A DNA stretch of 64,000 bases, taken from Cyanobacteriota bacterium. Its GTDB lineage: Bacteria; Cyanobacteriota; Cyanobacteriia; Cyanobacteriales; Microcoleaceae. Position numbers and translations under genes: made by a program. The DNA is taken from the NCBI GenBank assembly GCA_025362325.1, contig JANYGO010000349.1, positions 1 to 64,000 of the forward strand, in the 5' to 3' direction. The first letter of the stretch is position 1. Each line of letters starts with the position of its first letter. Below, one piece after another: positions 17,948 through 27,249 of this stretch. A model generated the notes under the pieces. It did no database searches, was not told where the DNA came from, and saw only the letters and a program-made list of their open reading frames with translations.

Positions 17948-18165
17948 GCTCGTACCTTTATCATTTCTACTTTCAGCCACTTAGCCAATATAGCTGGCAA
18001 TTGTACCCACTTACAGCCCTTCTTCACCTGCGTCTCTCTGCGTGCATCTGCCGTGAAAAAAAGCTACGTATTTGCCCCAACGATCCCCAGCAAAACAATT
18101 TCATCCGGAATTATCCCCAAAACCAGAGATATATGGTAAGAAGTTCCCGATGCCCCGTTGGAAGA

Positions 18166-18621
18166 ATGCCACCTAAAGCTCACATAGAATCTCACCTGAC
18201 GGCAGAGGAACTCAAACTTCGCTACCGGCAGGCACAAAACACCACAGAGTCGCGCCGCTGGCACTTGCTGCTCTTAGTTTCCCGAAATTGGACTATCAAA
18301 CAAGCCGCCCTAGTCGTAGGTATCAACTACGATTACGCCAAAGAAATTGTCCAGCGCTACAACCGAGAAGGGCCTACCTCTGTCAGAAATCGCAGCGGAG
18401 ACCGCCAGCCCCCTCCCGCAAAATCCTTGCTGAGTCCAGAACAGCAAGAAGAACTGCGACAAGCGCTCCAAGGCCCCGCCCCCGATGGCGGAGATTGGAC
18501 AGGCCCCAAAGTAGCTCACTGGATTGCCGAAAAGACTGGTAGTGCTCATGTCTGGCCCCAACGCGGCTGGGATTATCTCAAGCGGTTGGGTGTTGACTGG
18601 CGGCGCCGCCGCCGAAAGTAG
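18166..18621 (+). CDS. Lone IS630-type helix-turn-helix protein
   Basis: About 151 residues from ATG 18166 (MPPKAHIESHL); ATG 18133 is an alternative. It matches the N-terminal DNA-binding half of IS630-family transposases: an HTH (TIKQAALVVGINYDYAKEIVQRYN), the linker VRNRSGDRQPPP, and a second winged-HTH ending YLKRLGVDWRRRRRK. No DDE catalytic domain and no terminal inverted repeats follow. It may be a domesticated DNA-binding protein or an IS remnant. The intact frame and proper stop favour domestication (inference). Confidence 0.7.
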   Translation: MPPKAHIESHLTAEELKLRYRQAQNTTESRRWHLLLLVSRNWTIKQAALVVGINYDYAKEIVQRYNREGPTSVRNRSGDRQPPPAKSLLSPEQQEELRQALQGPAPDGGDWTGPKVAHWIAEKTGSAHVWPQRGWDYLKRLGVDWRRRRRK

Positions 18622-19012
18622 ATAGTTCACAATATTTAGAGGGGGTCGATCGCCATTCCGTGCGATCGCTCCCCTTTATTTTGGAAGAAGTCATCAGTCA
18701 TCAGTCATCAGTCATTAGTCATTGGTCATTAGCAGTATTCGTAGGGTGTGTCGCCATTAAAAATCCCTAAATTAAATCTACAATTTTGTGGCGACGCACC
18801 TGATACCATTTATCAAAAAGCTTGATACAACAAAAATGTTGGGTTTGTTGCCGGGGTTCATTAAAAGAAAAGGTGCGTCGCTATGAGATTGTCGCTCTTT
18901 GTGGAGGATTGTCGATGGCGACGCACCTTACGGCTACGGCTAAAATCTAGAATCTCAAATCGTTTGACTGATGGAACAATAGCTGCTTAGATTAAATTTG
19001 GTTGTGTTGAGG
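18622..19012. other. Intergenic region with heptamer and GTAGGGTG repeats
   Basis: No gene was found. It contains a GTCATCA/GTCATTA heptamer array (about 18690-18730), a GTAGGGTGTGTCGCC motif and two GTGCGTCGC / GCGACGCACC pairs (about 18790-18925) that can form hairpins. These repeat families recur elsewhere in the window. Confidence 0.7.
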
Positions 19013-20326
19013 ATGTCGAATATGCCAGGGTTCAGCCGTTTTTGGTCGATCGCAAACAAAATGGCGGCAGTAGTAGCCGGGATTGGACTGGTTCAGGTTT
19101 TAACCATCACAAGTTCATTCTCTCAATCATCTAACCCGCGTTCCCTAGACGAACTCTACAAAATTCGCGATCGGCTCGTCACCAAACTGGAACAACCCGC
19201 CTCTCCCTCCCCAGAACCAACCCTGCTCTCGGGCTTAGCTCCCCTCGCCGGCAATCCTCAAGAAAAACTGCTTTCTCAGTTGCAAGCGGTGGAAGTTCAA
19301 ATATTAGTAGAACAGAGAGCTAACGACAACTTACAGCAAGCAGTCCGTTTGGCTAACAAAGCCGTAGAAACTGGACGGCAGCAAAATCAGTCGATCGCAT
19401 CGGGCCAGCAAACTCAATTTTTGTGGCACCAGGCCCTGAATAACTTACAGGAAGTTCCGCAAAAATCATTTTTAGCTCCTCTGACTGCCTCAAAAACTCA
19501 AGAATACCGGGACAATTTAACGGCAGCAACCTCTCAAGTCCAGCAAGCAAAATCAGATTTTTTGGCGGTGGTTGCCCGGGAAAGTGGTTTGTCTGAGCAA
19601 GCTTCGATCGGCATTTGCCACCTTTCGAGAGAGTGCGTAAACCTACGGGGCGATTTGCCTCCTGTCAGCGCGGCCAGCTTAATTAAAGTGCCGATTGCTG
19701 TCGCCCTGATGCAAAAACTCGAAAAAGAAAAAATTAGTCTGAAGAAGGAAGTATTCGTCGATCCGGGCAATTTCACCGAAGACTCATCGACGCAGATTGT
19801 GTCCGATCGCAATTACCCGCTACAGCTACTGTTAGAAGAAATGATCGATCGCAGCAGCAACATCGCCACCAATCAACTGATCGATTATTTGGGTGCCGAT
19901 TACATCAATCAATTCTTAGAGAATCGCGGCTATCAAGTCACCCGCGTCAACTTCAAATTAATGGGGGCAAACATTATGCCCGCCAACCCCGGTTCGGGTG
20001 CCAACCGCCTGACTGCGAACGAACTCACCGAAATGATGGTGCAAATTTACAACGGCGAAACACCGGGTGCTAAACTGTTAGTAGAAACTCTCAACCGCCA
20101 GTACGATCGCGATTTAGGATTTGCCGCCTTGCAAGGAACCAAAGCTCAGTGGTTGGGCGAAAAAACTGGCGAAAATTCCCTGGTGCTCGGCACAACTTTG
20201 GCAATGAGCATTAACGGCGAAGCCTATGTGATGACTGTGATTGACAGCCGCAGCAGTGGCGATCTACAAATCCGCCAGTCTATTTCTAAAATTGCCGATT
20301 ATATCAGTAAGAATCCCAGCTTTTAA
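19013..20326 (+). CDS. Serine beta-lactamase-like (class A fold) hydrolase, exported
   Basis: A 437-residue protein from ATG 19013; ATG 19022 is also plausible because GAGGA lies about 8 bases before it. A signal peptide or anchor (about 15-38) is followed by a coiled-coil region (about 45-190) and a penicillin-binding/beta-lactamase domain. Catalytic motifs are SLIK (Ser222, Lys225), SSN (281-283) in place of SDN, and KTG (384-386). No clear Omega-loop ExxLN was seen. A D,D-peptidase or another serine hydrolase role is as likely as antibiotic hydrolysis. Confidence 0.82.
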   Translation: MSNMPGFSRFWSIANKMAAVVAGIGLVQVLTITSSFSQSSNPRSLDELYKIRDRLVTKLEQPASPSPEPTLLSGLAPLAGNPQEKLLSQLQAVEVQILVEQRANDNLQQAVRLANKAVETGRQQNQSIASGQQTQFLWHQALNNLQEVPQKSFLAPLTASKTQEYRDNLTAATSQVQQAKSDFLAVVARESGLSEQASIGICHLSRECVNLRGDLPPVSAASLIKVPIAVALMQKLEKEKISLKKEVFVDPGNFTEDSSTQIVSDRNYPLQLLLEEMIDRSSNIATNQLIDYLGADYINQFLENRGYQVTRVNFKLMGANIMPANPGSGANRLTANELTEMMVQIYNGETPGAKLLVETLNRQYDRDLGFAALQGTKAQWLGEKTGENSLVLGTTLAMSINGEAYVMTVIDSRSSGDLQIRQSISKIADYISKNPSF

Positions 20327-20341
20327 CCACTGGAATAGATA

Positions 20342-20516
20342 ATTTATAACGCGGGACGACTCACTTAACACTATTTATGCCCCGGAGATCCCTTGCAGCA
20401 TCCCCCGAAAGCAAGGGGGACGCAAGAGAGCTTTCTTGTCCCCCCCTTGGTTCGGGGTGTGCCAGGGAGATCTTTCTTAAGTGAACGGTATTGATTTATA
20501 ACGCGGGACGACTCAC
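20342..20516. mobile_element. MITE-like palindromic insertion flanked by a 23-bp direct repeat
   Basis: The sequence ATTTATAACGCGGGACGACTCAC occurs at 20342-20364 and 20494-20516. Between the copies lie about 129 bp that start near CACTTAA and end near TTAAGTG. This insert is made of G/C-run hairpins (CCCCCCTTGGTTCGGGG, GCAAGGGGG). It has no coding capacity. It separates the beta-lactamase-like gene from the next hydrolase. Confidence 0.6.
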
Positions 20517-20541
20517 CCCAAAACTCACTGTTATTCAAAAA

Positions 20542-21378
20542 ATGTCGCATCAAAAACTCAGTGTTTCCGTCAAAGGCGAAGGATTTCCGATTCTCTGCTT
20601 GCACGGCCATCCCGGTTCCGGCGATTGTATGTCCGTCTTCACAGAACACCTATCAAAGCGGTTCCAGACGATCGCCCCAGACTTGCGCGGCTACGGCAAC
20701 AGCCGCACCTCAAAACCCTTTGAAATGACCGACCACCTCCTCGATTTAGAGGCACTTTTAGACCGATTGGGAGTCGATCGGTGTTTAGTCATCGGCTGGT
20801 CTTTGGGAGGGATTTTAGCCCTGGAATTAGCCATGAAATATCCCCAGCGAGTGTCAGGTTTGATTGTCCTGGCATCCGCAGCCAAACCGCGCGGAAGTCA
20901 CCCCCCCATCTCTTGGCAAGATAACCTTTACACCGGTTTAGCTGGAATTATCAACTGGGCGATACCCGGTTGGCAGTGGAATATCGATACTTTTGGCAGA
21001 CGATCGCTCTTTCGCTACTTGATACAGCAGCATACAGCCACGCCTTACCGCTACTTAGCACAGGCAGGTACTCCCGCCTACCTCAAGACTTCCAGCGCGG
21101 CTACAAAGGCCTTAAATACCGCTCTGAGGGCCGGATACGATCGACTGCTACACCTCGGCGACATTCAATGTCCCTGCTTGGTATTGGCTGGAGAGGGCGA
21201 TCGGCATATCACCTCGGCATCCAGTTTAGAAACCGCCCGCCACCTCCACAATAGTCAGTGGCAGTGCTATCCCGATACAGCCCACTTGTTTCCTTGGGAA
21301 ATTCCCGATCGGGTCATCGCAGATATCGATCGCTGGATTGAGAATTTCCCCCAAGCTATTGGCAATTGCCAGAGTTGA
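20542..21378 (+). CDS. Alpha/beta hydrolase
   Basis: A 278-residue cytoplasmic hydrolase from ATG 20542 (MSHQKLSVSVKGEG). The motifs are LHGHPGSGD (oxyanion), DLRGYGNS, the nucleophile GWSLGG with Ser at about 93, an Asp in AGEGDRHI (about 231) and a His in DTAHLFPWE (about 256). This is the pattern of the haloperoxidase/BioH-like group. Specificity is unknown. The frame extends upstream into the flanking repeat, which is not likely to be translated. Confidence 0.85.
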   Translation: MSHQKLSVSVKGEGFPILCLHGHPGSGDCMSVFTEHLSKRFQTIAPDLRGYGNSRTSKPFEMTDHLLDLEALLDRLGVDRCLVIGWSLGGILALELAMKYPQRVSGLIVLASAAKPRGSHPPISWQDNLYTGLAGIINWAIPGWQWNIDTFGRRSLFRYLIQQHTATPYRYLAQAGTPAYLKTSSAATKALNTALRAGYDRLLHLGDIQCPCLVLAGEGDRHITSASSLETARHLHNSQWQCYPDTAHLFPWEIPDRVIADIDRWIENFPQAIGNCQS

Positions 21379-21421
21379 GTTTTGAATTTTTCAAAAGCAA
21401 TTAATCACCAAACAGACCCCT

Positions 21422-21688
21422 CTAAACAGGCAACAGCCCTCCATCACCAAACTTTCCCAAATCATCTGCAACAGTCAAAGCAATAGGTTTGCAGCGCTGA
21501 ATCGAAACACTAAGACCTTCTGCACCTTCATTTTCTATGTCTTCTACATATCCTGCTTTTGCAGATTCCGCCTCTTGAGCATTCAAGAACGGGCCAAAAT
21601 AGTAAATGCACCGCGGCGCTGAAGTTTTAACTTCAACCCACCAAGCCAATCCGAAAAAGTTGAGTAAGCTAATCAAAAGTTCTTTCAT
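21422..21688 (-). CDS. DUF1816 protein
   Basis: An 88-residue soluble protein from ATG 21688 (MKELLISLLNFFG). It has the family patterns GLAWWVEVKT, CIYYFGPF and AGYVEDIENEGAEGL. The family is restricted to cyanobacteria and has no firm function. It is convergent with the alpha/beta hydrolase, 43 bp away. A TTG start 12 bases further out is possible but less likely. Confidence 0.8.
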   Translation of the reverse strand: MKELLISLLNFFGLAWWVEVKTSAPRCIYYFGPFLNAQEAESAKAGYVEDIENEGAEGLSVSIQRCKPIALTVADDLGKFGDGGLLPV

Positions 21689-21856
21689 GTGATTTTGCAA
21701 TGTATTTTACGGTTTTTTCCCGAGTGCTGCGGGCAAGGCCTAGGCCTTCGTTATTTACACTTTGTTATACTGTGTTGCATTCTTTTTTTCAATCACCAAA
21801 TATAGGAAGTTTGGGGGCCAGAAGCCCCCGGCTTTAGGATGTGGGGCTAATGACCG

Positions 21857-23395
21857 TTACGATCCGTGGACGTGAAATTTTTTGGGCCCGCGCTGGCGGT
21901 AAATTTCGTATAAAGCCATTCCCGTTGCTACCGAAACATTCAGGCTAGGAGTCTTTCCCCTTAAAGGAATTGAAACTAATCCATCGCATCCGCGCTGTAT
22001 CAAAAGGCTCAAACCGTCAGCTTCACCGCCCACAACTAAAACAGTGGGCCCAGAGAACTTAATTGTCTCTACCGAGTCACCGACGCCCGCGGCAGTGCCA
22101 TAAATCCAGAATCCAGCCTCTTTCAATTCTTCCAGCGCCCGGTTAAGATTGACCACCCTGGCTACTGGCAGGTTTTCCAATGCCCCTGCTGCCACTTTTC
22201 TCACTGCCGAGGTAATCCCAACGGCCCGCCGCTGCGGAATCACCATGCCCTGAGCTCCCAGTGCTTCTGCGGTGCGAATAATCGCGCCTAGATTGTGAGG
22301 GTCGTTGAGTCCTTCTGCTACCACAATTACGGGATCTTCGCAATCCGCCTTAGCCTGTGCGATTAGTTGGCTCAAATCCAGGTATTCGTAAGCTGATACT
22401 TGGGCGGCTACGCCTTGGTGGTTTGCCTTGCGCGTGATGTAGTCAAGGCGCAAATCGTCAACTTCGTCGATGATGCTGCCGTTGGCCTTGGCTTCGGTGA
22501 GCAAGCTGTGAAAACGGGGATCGTAGCGCAGGTGCGGCACAACCCAAATCCGGTTCAGCACTTGGTCGCTTTCTAAGGCTGCTTGCACCGCATGGCGGCC
22601 GTAAATCATGTCGTCTGTGTCTGAGTCTGGTTGCACGACGGTATTTGAGGCAGTGTCAACCGGGCGAGTGTCTCTGTCTTTGTCTCTGTCTCGGAAATGA
22701 TTGCCCCGGAATTCTGGCGGGCTACTGTCTTTGTCTCTGTTTCTGTCTTTGTAAAAATTGCCCCGGGATTCCTGCGGGCTGCTGTTTCTGTCTTGGAAAT
22801 TGTTGCGGGCTGGCTGCGGGCTGCTGTCTGCGTTTCTGTCTCGGAAATTGTTGCGGGCTGGCTGCGGGCTGCTGTCTGCGTTTCTGTCTCTGTCTCGGAA
22901 ATTGTGGCGCACCGGCTGCGGGCTGCTGTCTGCGTTTCTGTCTCTGTCTCGGAAATTGTGGCGCACCGGCTGCGGGCTGCTGTCTGCGTTTCTGTCTCTG
23001 TCTCGGAAATTGTTGCGGGCTGGCTGCGGGCTGCTGTCTCTGTCTCTGTCTCGGAAATTGTTGCGGGCTGGCTGCGGGCTGCTGTCTCTGTCTCTGTAAA
23101 AATTGCCCCGGGATTCCTGCGGGCTGCTGTCTGCGTCTCTGTCTTTGAAATGTCTGCGCGCGGAGGGTTGGCTGTCGCCTTCGACATTCCGTTTGTAAAT
23201 TGCTCGCACGGGCATTTCTCGCGATTGGGGAGAGAAGCTCGATCGCCTTTTAGGCGCGTCTCCTGGGCTGTCGGGACGGGGCTTGCGTTCAAACCGGGGA
23301 GAGGATGGTTGCGAGTCCTGACGGCGGCCTTCGCTTCTGAATGGCTTGCTGTCGGAATTGGGGCGCGAGGAGTTTGGTCTGGTAAATTTTCTCAT
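21857..23395 (-). CDS. rlmB: TrmH/SpoU-family rRNA 2'-O-methyltransferase with a long repetitive N-terminal extension
   Basis: A 512-residue protein. The catalytic part (about 262-512) is a SPOUT methyltransferase like RlmB, which methylates the ribose of G2251 in 23S rRNA. Motif 1 is [14 protein letters not shown], motif 2 is VVGGEADGL and motif 3 is [17 protein letters not shown], forming the SAM-binding knot. The substrate-binding L30-like domain begins at [10 protein letters not shown]. Residues 1-78 are basic and Ser/Pro-rich. Residues 79-242 are 16-18-residue repeats of the type [17 protein letters not shown]. This RD-rich disordered tail probably binds RNA or protein (inference). It lies 270 bp after mrnC on the same strand; these genes are also neighbours in Firmicutes. 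Confidence 0.9.
   Translation of the reverse strand: MRKFTRPNSSRPNSDSKPFRSEGRRQDSQPSSPRFERKPRPDSPGDAPKRRSSFSPQSREMPVRAIYKRNVEGDSQPSARRHFKDRDADSSPQESRGNFYRDRDSSPQPARNNFRDRDRDSSPQPARNNFRDRDRNADSSPQPVRHNFRDRDRNADSSPQPVRHNFRDRDRNADSSPQPARNNFRDRNADSSPQPARNNFQDRNSSPQESRGNFYKDRNRDKDSSPPEFRGNHFRDRDKDRDTRPVDTASNTVVQPDSDTDDMIYGRHAVQAALESDQVLNRIWVVPHLRYDPRFHSLLTEAKANGSIIDEVDDLRLDYITRKANHQGVAAQVSAYEYLDLSQLIAQAKADCEDPVIVVAEGLNDPHNLGAIIRTAEALGAQGMVIPQRRAVGITSAVRKVAAGALENLPVARVVNLNRALEELKEAGFWIYGTAAGVGDSVETIKFSGPTVLVVGGEADGLSLLIQRGCDGLVSIPLRGKTPSLNVSVATGMALYEIYRQRGPKKFHVHGS
22690..23155 (-). repeat. Coding minisatellite in rlmB (48-54-bp units)
   Basis: About nine units encode RxNFRDRD(RNA)DSSPQP(A/V). Two neighbouring units are identical over 54 bp (period seen at 22907 and 22961). 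Others are 48 bp. All unit lengths are multiples of three, so recombination between units changes tail length without a frameshift. Confidence 0.9.
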
Positions 23396-23665
23396 TGGTT
23401 TCTTGTCGCAGTGAAAACGATTTTAGATTTGAGATTGATCGATCGATGTTGGGGGTTTGAGGTTGTTGATTCTTGATTGACTGAGCAATCTTGGGGCTTT
23501 AAGATTTTAGAGAAAGCAGGTTCGGGAGCAAGGATTTTGCGGTGCTAAACTTGCTAATTATTGACTGATAAATCCTGTTTGACGGGAGCGAGCTTTTTGC
23601 TGTTTTAGGTTGGTCGCCGTGCAATAATTGTTAATTAATCCCTCGCCATTCCCAACTCTTAACTG

Positions 23666-24121
23666 CTAAATTATTTCCGTCTCTAGTTCTAAAAGTGCCA
23701 TAATTTCGGTCAATCTTTCGGGATCGGTGAGGTACAAATATCCGACCAAAGTTTCTAAGCTGCTGGCTTGTTGGTATATTTCTGGATCGGCTCGCTTGGA
23801 ACGGCCCGATACGGCATTGCGGCCGCGCTTGACAATTGCTAATTCTGTACTGCTCAAGTAAGGAGAGATCGATCGCAAGTGACGCGCTTGAGTTTCGGCT
23901 CGTACTTGCCCCACCACCAATTCGTGATAAGCTTGCAATCTTCTTGGTGGCATTAAGTACGAACTCCGAATGTAGAGTTCGTATACTGCATCTCCCAAAT
24001 ATGCCCACGCTGCGGGCGAAATCCTTTCTATTTCTGCTGGTGTCGCCCTCGCAGGATGCTGTCGATTTAAACTGATATCAGTCAGACTCAGTTTGAGCCC
24101 CTCATCGGCGATCGGCGACAT
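23666..24121 (-). CDS. mrnC: Mini-ribonuclease III
   Basis: A 151-residue protein with an RNase III catalytic domain and no dsRNA-binding domain. The signature is AAWAYLGDAVYELYIRSSYL (about 52-71), with the acidic LGDAVYE motif. A C-terminal helix pair follows (SSLETLVGYLYLTDPERL). Mini-III enzymes trim 23S rRNA ends. The gene precedes rlmB on the same strand, which supports a shared role in large-subunit rRNA maturation. Confidence 0.9.
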   Translation of the reverse strand: MSPIADEGLKLSLTDISLNRQHPARATPAEIERISPAAWAYLGDAVYELYIRSSYLMPPRRLQAYHELVVGQVRAETQARHLRSISPYLSSTELAIVKRGRNAVSGRSKRADPEIYQQASSLETLVGYLYLTDPERLTEIMALLELETEII

Positions 24122-24493
24122 ACTTTTTTAAATAAAACTTCCGCACAGCTTGGTTTTTCTACAACTTACTTATTTCGTCTTCCATCACTTCAGCAATTAT
24201 AGCTTTCACAGGAGAGATCGCGCTTAGATATATAGGCCCGTGCGAGCTGGACGCTCGCACTCCTAAAAAACGATTTTTACGCTCCAGAGGGATGCTTCCA
24301 TTTTTATACCATTTTTCCGGGTGTTTGCTACACATATTTTGCTGCCCCTCCACCGTTCGTCAAAGCATCGGGAGAAATAGCGGCTTGTGCGTGTCGCAGC
24401 TTCTGGGAAAATCGGTATTGTTTTACCAGCACAACCATAAAAATTCGCTATCCAGCGTTGAGAACCGGATAGCTAATTAAGTCCACTTTGGCG
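24122..24493. other. Intergenic region with a GTGCGAGC hairpin
   Basis: No gene was found. GTGCGAGC (24240-24247) and GCTCGCAC (24253-24260) form a perfect 8-bp stem with a TGGAC loop. This looks like a dispersed cyanobacterial palindrome. A GATAGC/GCTATC pair near 24450-24472 could form a second, weaker hairpin. Confidence 0.6.
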
Positions 24494-24850
24494 TCAAGCA
24501 TCCTTGACGTTTTTTACCGCCTCATCAACCGAAGGCTGCAAAGACAAAAATTTCTCTAAGCGAACCAGTTTAACAGTCTGAGTTACGCGGGGATTTGAGA
24601 CAATTTGCAATGTCCCTTCCAAGGTTTGGGCTTTCTTGACAAGTTGCACAAGAGCACCCAAGCCGGAACTATCCACAAAGTCAATCTGAGACAAGTCCAA
24701 AATTATGTGTTTTGGGCCCTCGTCAATACATTTGCTTAGTACCTTCCGAAAAGTTGCCTCAGAAAAAGCGTCCAGCAGGCCAGTCAGGCGAAATAACTGA
24801 TGGTTATTCCTGACTTCGCGAGTGCCTCTGAGGCTAACGGTCAGGGTCAA
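24494..24850 (-). CDS. STAS-domain anti-sigma factor antagonist
   Basis: A 118-residue SpoIIAA/RsbV-like protein. The phosphorylation site is in FVDSSGLG (Ser61 or Ser62), preceded by the strand HIILDLSQID. In partner switching the unphosphorylated form binds an HATPase anti-sigma factor. It has the cyanobacterial extension LKVxNPRVxQTVKLVRLEKFLSL seen in this subgroup. No kinase or phosphatase gene lies next to it. Confidence 0.9.
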   Translation of the reverse strand: MTLTVSLRGTREVRNNHQLFRLTGLLDAFSEATFRKVLSKCIDEGPKHIILDLSQIDFVDSSGLGALVQLVKKAQTLEGTLQIVSNPRVTQTVKLVRLEKFLSLQPSVDEAVKNVKDA

Positions 24851-24934
24851 TGACTCAGGAATGACACCCTCCTAGCTAGATATGGCTTAAAGTCGAGGCT
24901 TCATTATACGAGTTTTTTGGTTTTTTGTCTACTG

Positions 24935-25000
24935 TTTTTTAGTTGACTGTTGACTGTTGACTGTTGACTGTTGGCTGTTGACTGTTGACCACTCACTGCC
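24935..25000. repeat. Heptanucleotide array (TTGACTG)n
   Basis: Successive TTGACTG/TTGGCTG units fill most of the gap between the STAS gene and carA. They belong to the short tandemly repeated repetitive (STRR) class of cyanobacteria. Related arrays are at about 44745-44800 (same heptamer) and 48533-48570 (CAACTGT, its complement type). Confidence 0.9.
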
Positions 25001-25027
25001 AAGAACCAACAGCCAACTGCCCACTGG

Positions 25028-26179
25028 CTAAGCTGGTACTTTCTGATTTTCTCGCATTGACTGCACGAATCGATCGAACAAATAGTCAGCATCATGCGGG
25101 CCGGGACTGGCTTCCGGGTGGTACTGGACTGAGAACAGCGGCAGGGTTTTGTGCTTCAATCCGGCTACGGTGCGATCGTTTAAATTGAGATGAGTAATCT
25201 CTACTTCCGGGACTAGGGAATCAGGGTCGATCGCAAAACCGTGATTTTGGCTAGTAATTTCTATTTGCTCAGTTAAACCCGCAGGATGATTTAATCCCCG
25301 GTGGCCGAACTTAAGTTTAAAAGTTTCCGCACCCAAGGAAATCCCCAGAATCTGGTGTCCCATACAGATGCCGAATACAGGTTTGTCCGACTTCAACAGA
25401 GCTTTCGCAGTCGCGATCCCTTCCGTTACCGCCGAAGGATCTCCCGGGCCGTTGGACAGAAAAATGCCATCCGGGTTGTATTTGAGAATTGCTTCGGCCG
25501 ACGTGTCAGCGGGTACAACAATTACCCGACAGCCGTAACTCGCCAAACGGCGCAGGATGTTGCGCTTGATCCCAAAATCTAGCGCTACCACCGTCCACAT
25601 TTCCCCGTTATCCGGCTTAACTGTCGGACTGAACTCCCACACCGCATCTGTGGCTTCTGACCACTCGTAAACCTCGCGGGTGGTGACCTCCCGAACCAGA
25701 TTCAGCCCGGCCATGCTGGGGGCGTCTTGCACTTGCTCCAAAAGCTCCGCCTGGTCGAGAATCACGGTCGAAATGCCGCCGTTAATCGCTCCCACCGTGC
25801 GAATTTTGCGCGTCAGGGCGCGGGTGTCGATGCCGTAAATGCCGGGGATCTCGTACTGTTTCAGGTAGTCTTGCAGGGATTGCGAACAGCGCCAGTTGCT
25901 GGGGCGGCTGCATACGTTGCGGGCGATCGCACCTCGAATTTGCGGGCGCGAGGATTCTTCGTCTTCGAGATTTACCCCGGTATTGCCCAATTCTGGATAA
26001 GTAAAAGTGACAATTTGACCGCGATAGCTAGGATCGGTCAAGACTTCTTGGTAGCCCGTCATTCCCGTATTGAAGACTACCTCGCCGACGACGGTAGCGT
26101 CAGCGCCAAACGACCAGCCTCGGTAAGCAGTACCGTCAGCCAGGACTAGGAGAGCGGGTTGTGCAGTTGAAAGTGACAT
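25028..26179 (-). CDS. carA: Carbamoyl-phosphate synthase small (glutaminase) subunit
   Basis: A 383-residue protein that supplies ammonia from glutamine for carbamoyl phosphate, feeding arginine and pyrimidine synthesis. The N-terminal CarA domain ([18 protein letters not shown]...[14 protein letters not shown]) is followed by a class I amidotransferase domain. The latter shows FLSNGPGDP, the nucleophile Cys in [10 protein letters not shown], and [13 protein letters not shown] with the catalytic His and Glu. Length is normal. carB is not in the window. Confidence 0.97.
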   Translation of the reverse strand: MSLSTAQPALLVLADGTAYRGWSFGADATVVGEVVFNTGMTGYQEVLTDPSYRGQIVTFTYPELGNTGVNLEDEESSRPQIRGAIARNVCSRPSNWRCSQSLQDYLKQYEIPGIYGIDTRALTRKIRTVGAINGGISTVILDQAELLEQVQDAPSMAGLNLVREVTTREVYEWSEATDAVWEFSPTVKPDNGEMWTVVALDFGIKRNILRRLASYGCRVIVVPADTSAEAILKYNPDGIFLSNGPGDPSAVTEGIATAKALLKSDKPVFGICMGHQILGISLGAETFKLKFGHRGLNHPAGLTEQIEITSQNHGFAIDPDSLVPEVEITHLNLNDRTVAGLKHKTLPLFSVQYHPEASPGPHDADYLFDRFVQSMRENQKVPA

Positions 26180-26370
26180 GGCATCCTTGAATTACTGTCG
26201 TTTGGTTTAATTCTTACCACTGCCGGGGATTTGATGCTAGCCGGTAATATACAGATCTTATTTTGATTTGTGCCAGCCGAGGGTAAAAAGTGCTGGTGCC
26301 GGAGTCCCGGACTATCTATACCAAAAGGCAGTTGTCGTTGTTACGATCGACCTACACGTTTAATCAAACT

Positions 26371-27027
26371 ATGGCCAGCCAATCTCCCTTGCCTTTACCC
26401 TCCAACCCAAAAAAGCCTTTGCTGAAGCCTCAAAACCTGCGGAAACCTGTACTGGCTTTAACAGCGGTTATTTCTCTGAGCAGTTCAATTTTAGTTGGGA
26501 CAGCAGTCAACTCCTCGCCAGCGGCGGCTCAAGAAAGTGAGGGATGCTTCATGCGCAACTCCAGCGGCCAAACACTCAGCTTGAGCAGATCAGTCTGCGG
26601 TTTTCTCCCTCAAGAATTAACTCCCGCTGCTTCGCCTGATACTAAGTCTGATGCCAAGTCGGGAGTATTTCTGGTCAAAATTAAACGCCGAGAAGCTAAT
26701 ATCCCAGTCATAGAAGTTACCTTTAACGGCACACAAACGTTCGAGATGATGGTGGATTCTGGAGCCAGCCGCACAGTAATTACCCCAGCAATGGCTACCG
26801 CTTTGGGGGTAGTTCCTCAAGGAACCGTGCAAGCAAAAACTCCCAACGGAGTGGCTACTTTTTCTCTCGGCAGTCTTACTTCCATTGAAGCTGGCGGTTT
26901 GGCCATTAAAAATGTAGTTGTACCCATATCCCCAGCACTAGAAATCGGGCTGCTCGGTCACGATTTTTTTGGTAATAAAGATGTGACTATTAAGCAAGAT
27001 TTGATTGAATTTCGATCGCGCTCTTAA
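26371..27027 (+). CDS. Retropepsin-like aspartic protease, secreted or anchored
   Basis: A 218-residue protein from ATG 26371 (MASQSPLPLPS). A hydrophobic segment at about 30-60 (VLALTAVISLSSSILVGTAV) serves as a signal peptide or anchor. The single protease domain has the active-site motif MMVDSGASRTVI with a DSGA in place of DTGA, a flap region and GLLGHDFFGNKDV near the end. Such enzymes act as homodimers. A short Cys pair region (GCFMRN...SVCGFL) precedes the domain. Substrate is unknown. Confidence 0.82.
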   Translation: MASQSPLPLPSNPKKPLLKPQNLRKPVLALTAVISLSSSILVGTAVNSSPAAAQESEGCFMRNSSGQTLSLSRSVCGFLPQELTPAASPDTKSDAKSGVFLVKIKRREANIPVIEVTFNGTQTFEMMVDSGASRTVITPAMATALGVVPQGTVQAKTPNGVATFSLGSLTSIEAGGLAIKNVVVPISPALEIGLLGHDFFGNKDVTIKQDLIEFRSRS

Positions 27028-27249
27028 AGAGAAGTTCGGCAGCGGATTATGTAACGGATGTAACGGATGTTGAGTGAAGAAGAAACATGGAATAGCGAAG
27101 CTTTTAGGATGCGGAATGGCTCAAGATTGGTTGAAAAAAAAGGTTTTGACGACCGTGAAACACCCAAAAATTGTGCTTCTAGCCTCTTCTCTAAACATCC
27201 CTCAACATCCGTTAAATCCCGCACATTGCTCATTGCCGAACTTCTTGCT

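Noticed and set aside
22690-23155. Regular repeats that might look like a CRISPR array
   Set aside because: Units are contiguous and coding, with no unique spacers, and no cas genes are near.
22640-23480. Long Cys/Leu/Ser-rich frames on the plus strand opposite rlmB
   Set aside because: They are antisense shadows of the in-frame coding repeats of rlmB and have no domain or ribosome site.
24240-24260. GTGCGAGC hairpin considered as a terminator for the STAS gene
   Set aside because: No T-run follows on the minus strand, and the palindrome looks like a dispersed repeat.
24935-25000. TTGACTG repeats considered as clustered -35 boxes or regulator sites
   Set aside because: The same heptamer recurs in other intergenic arrays without promoter context and fits the STRR class.
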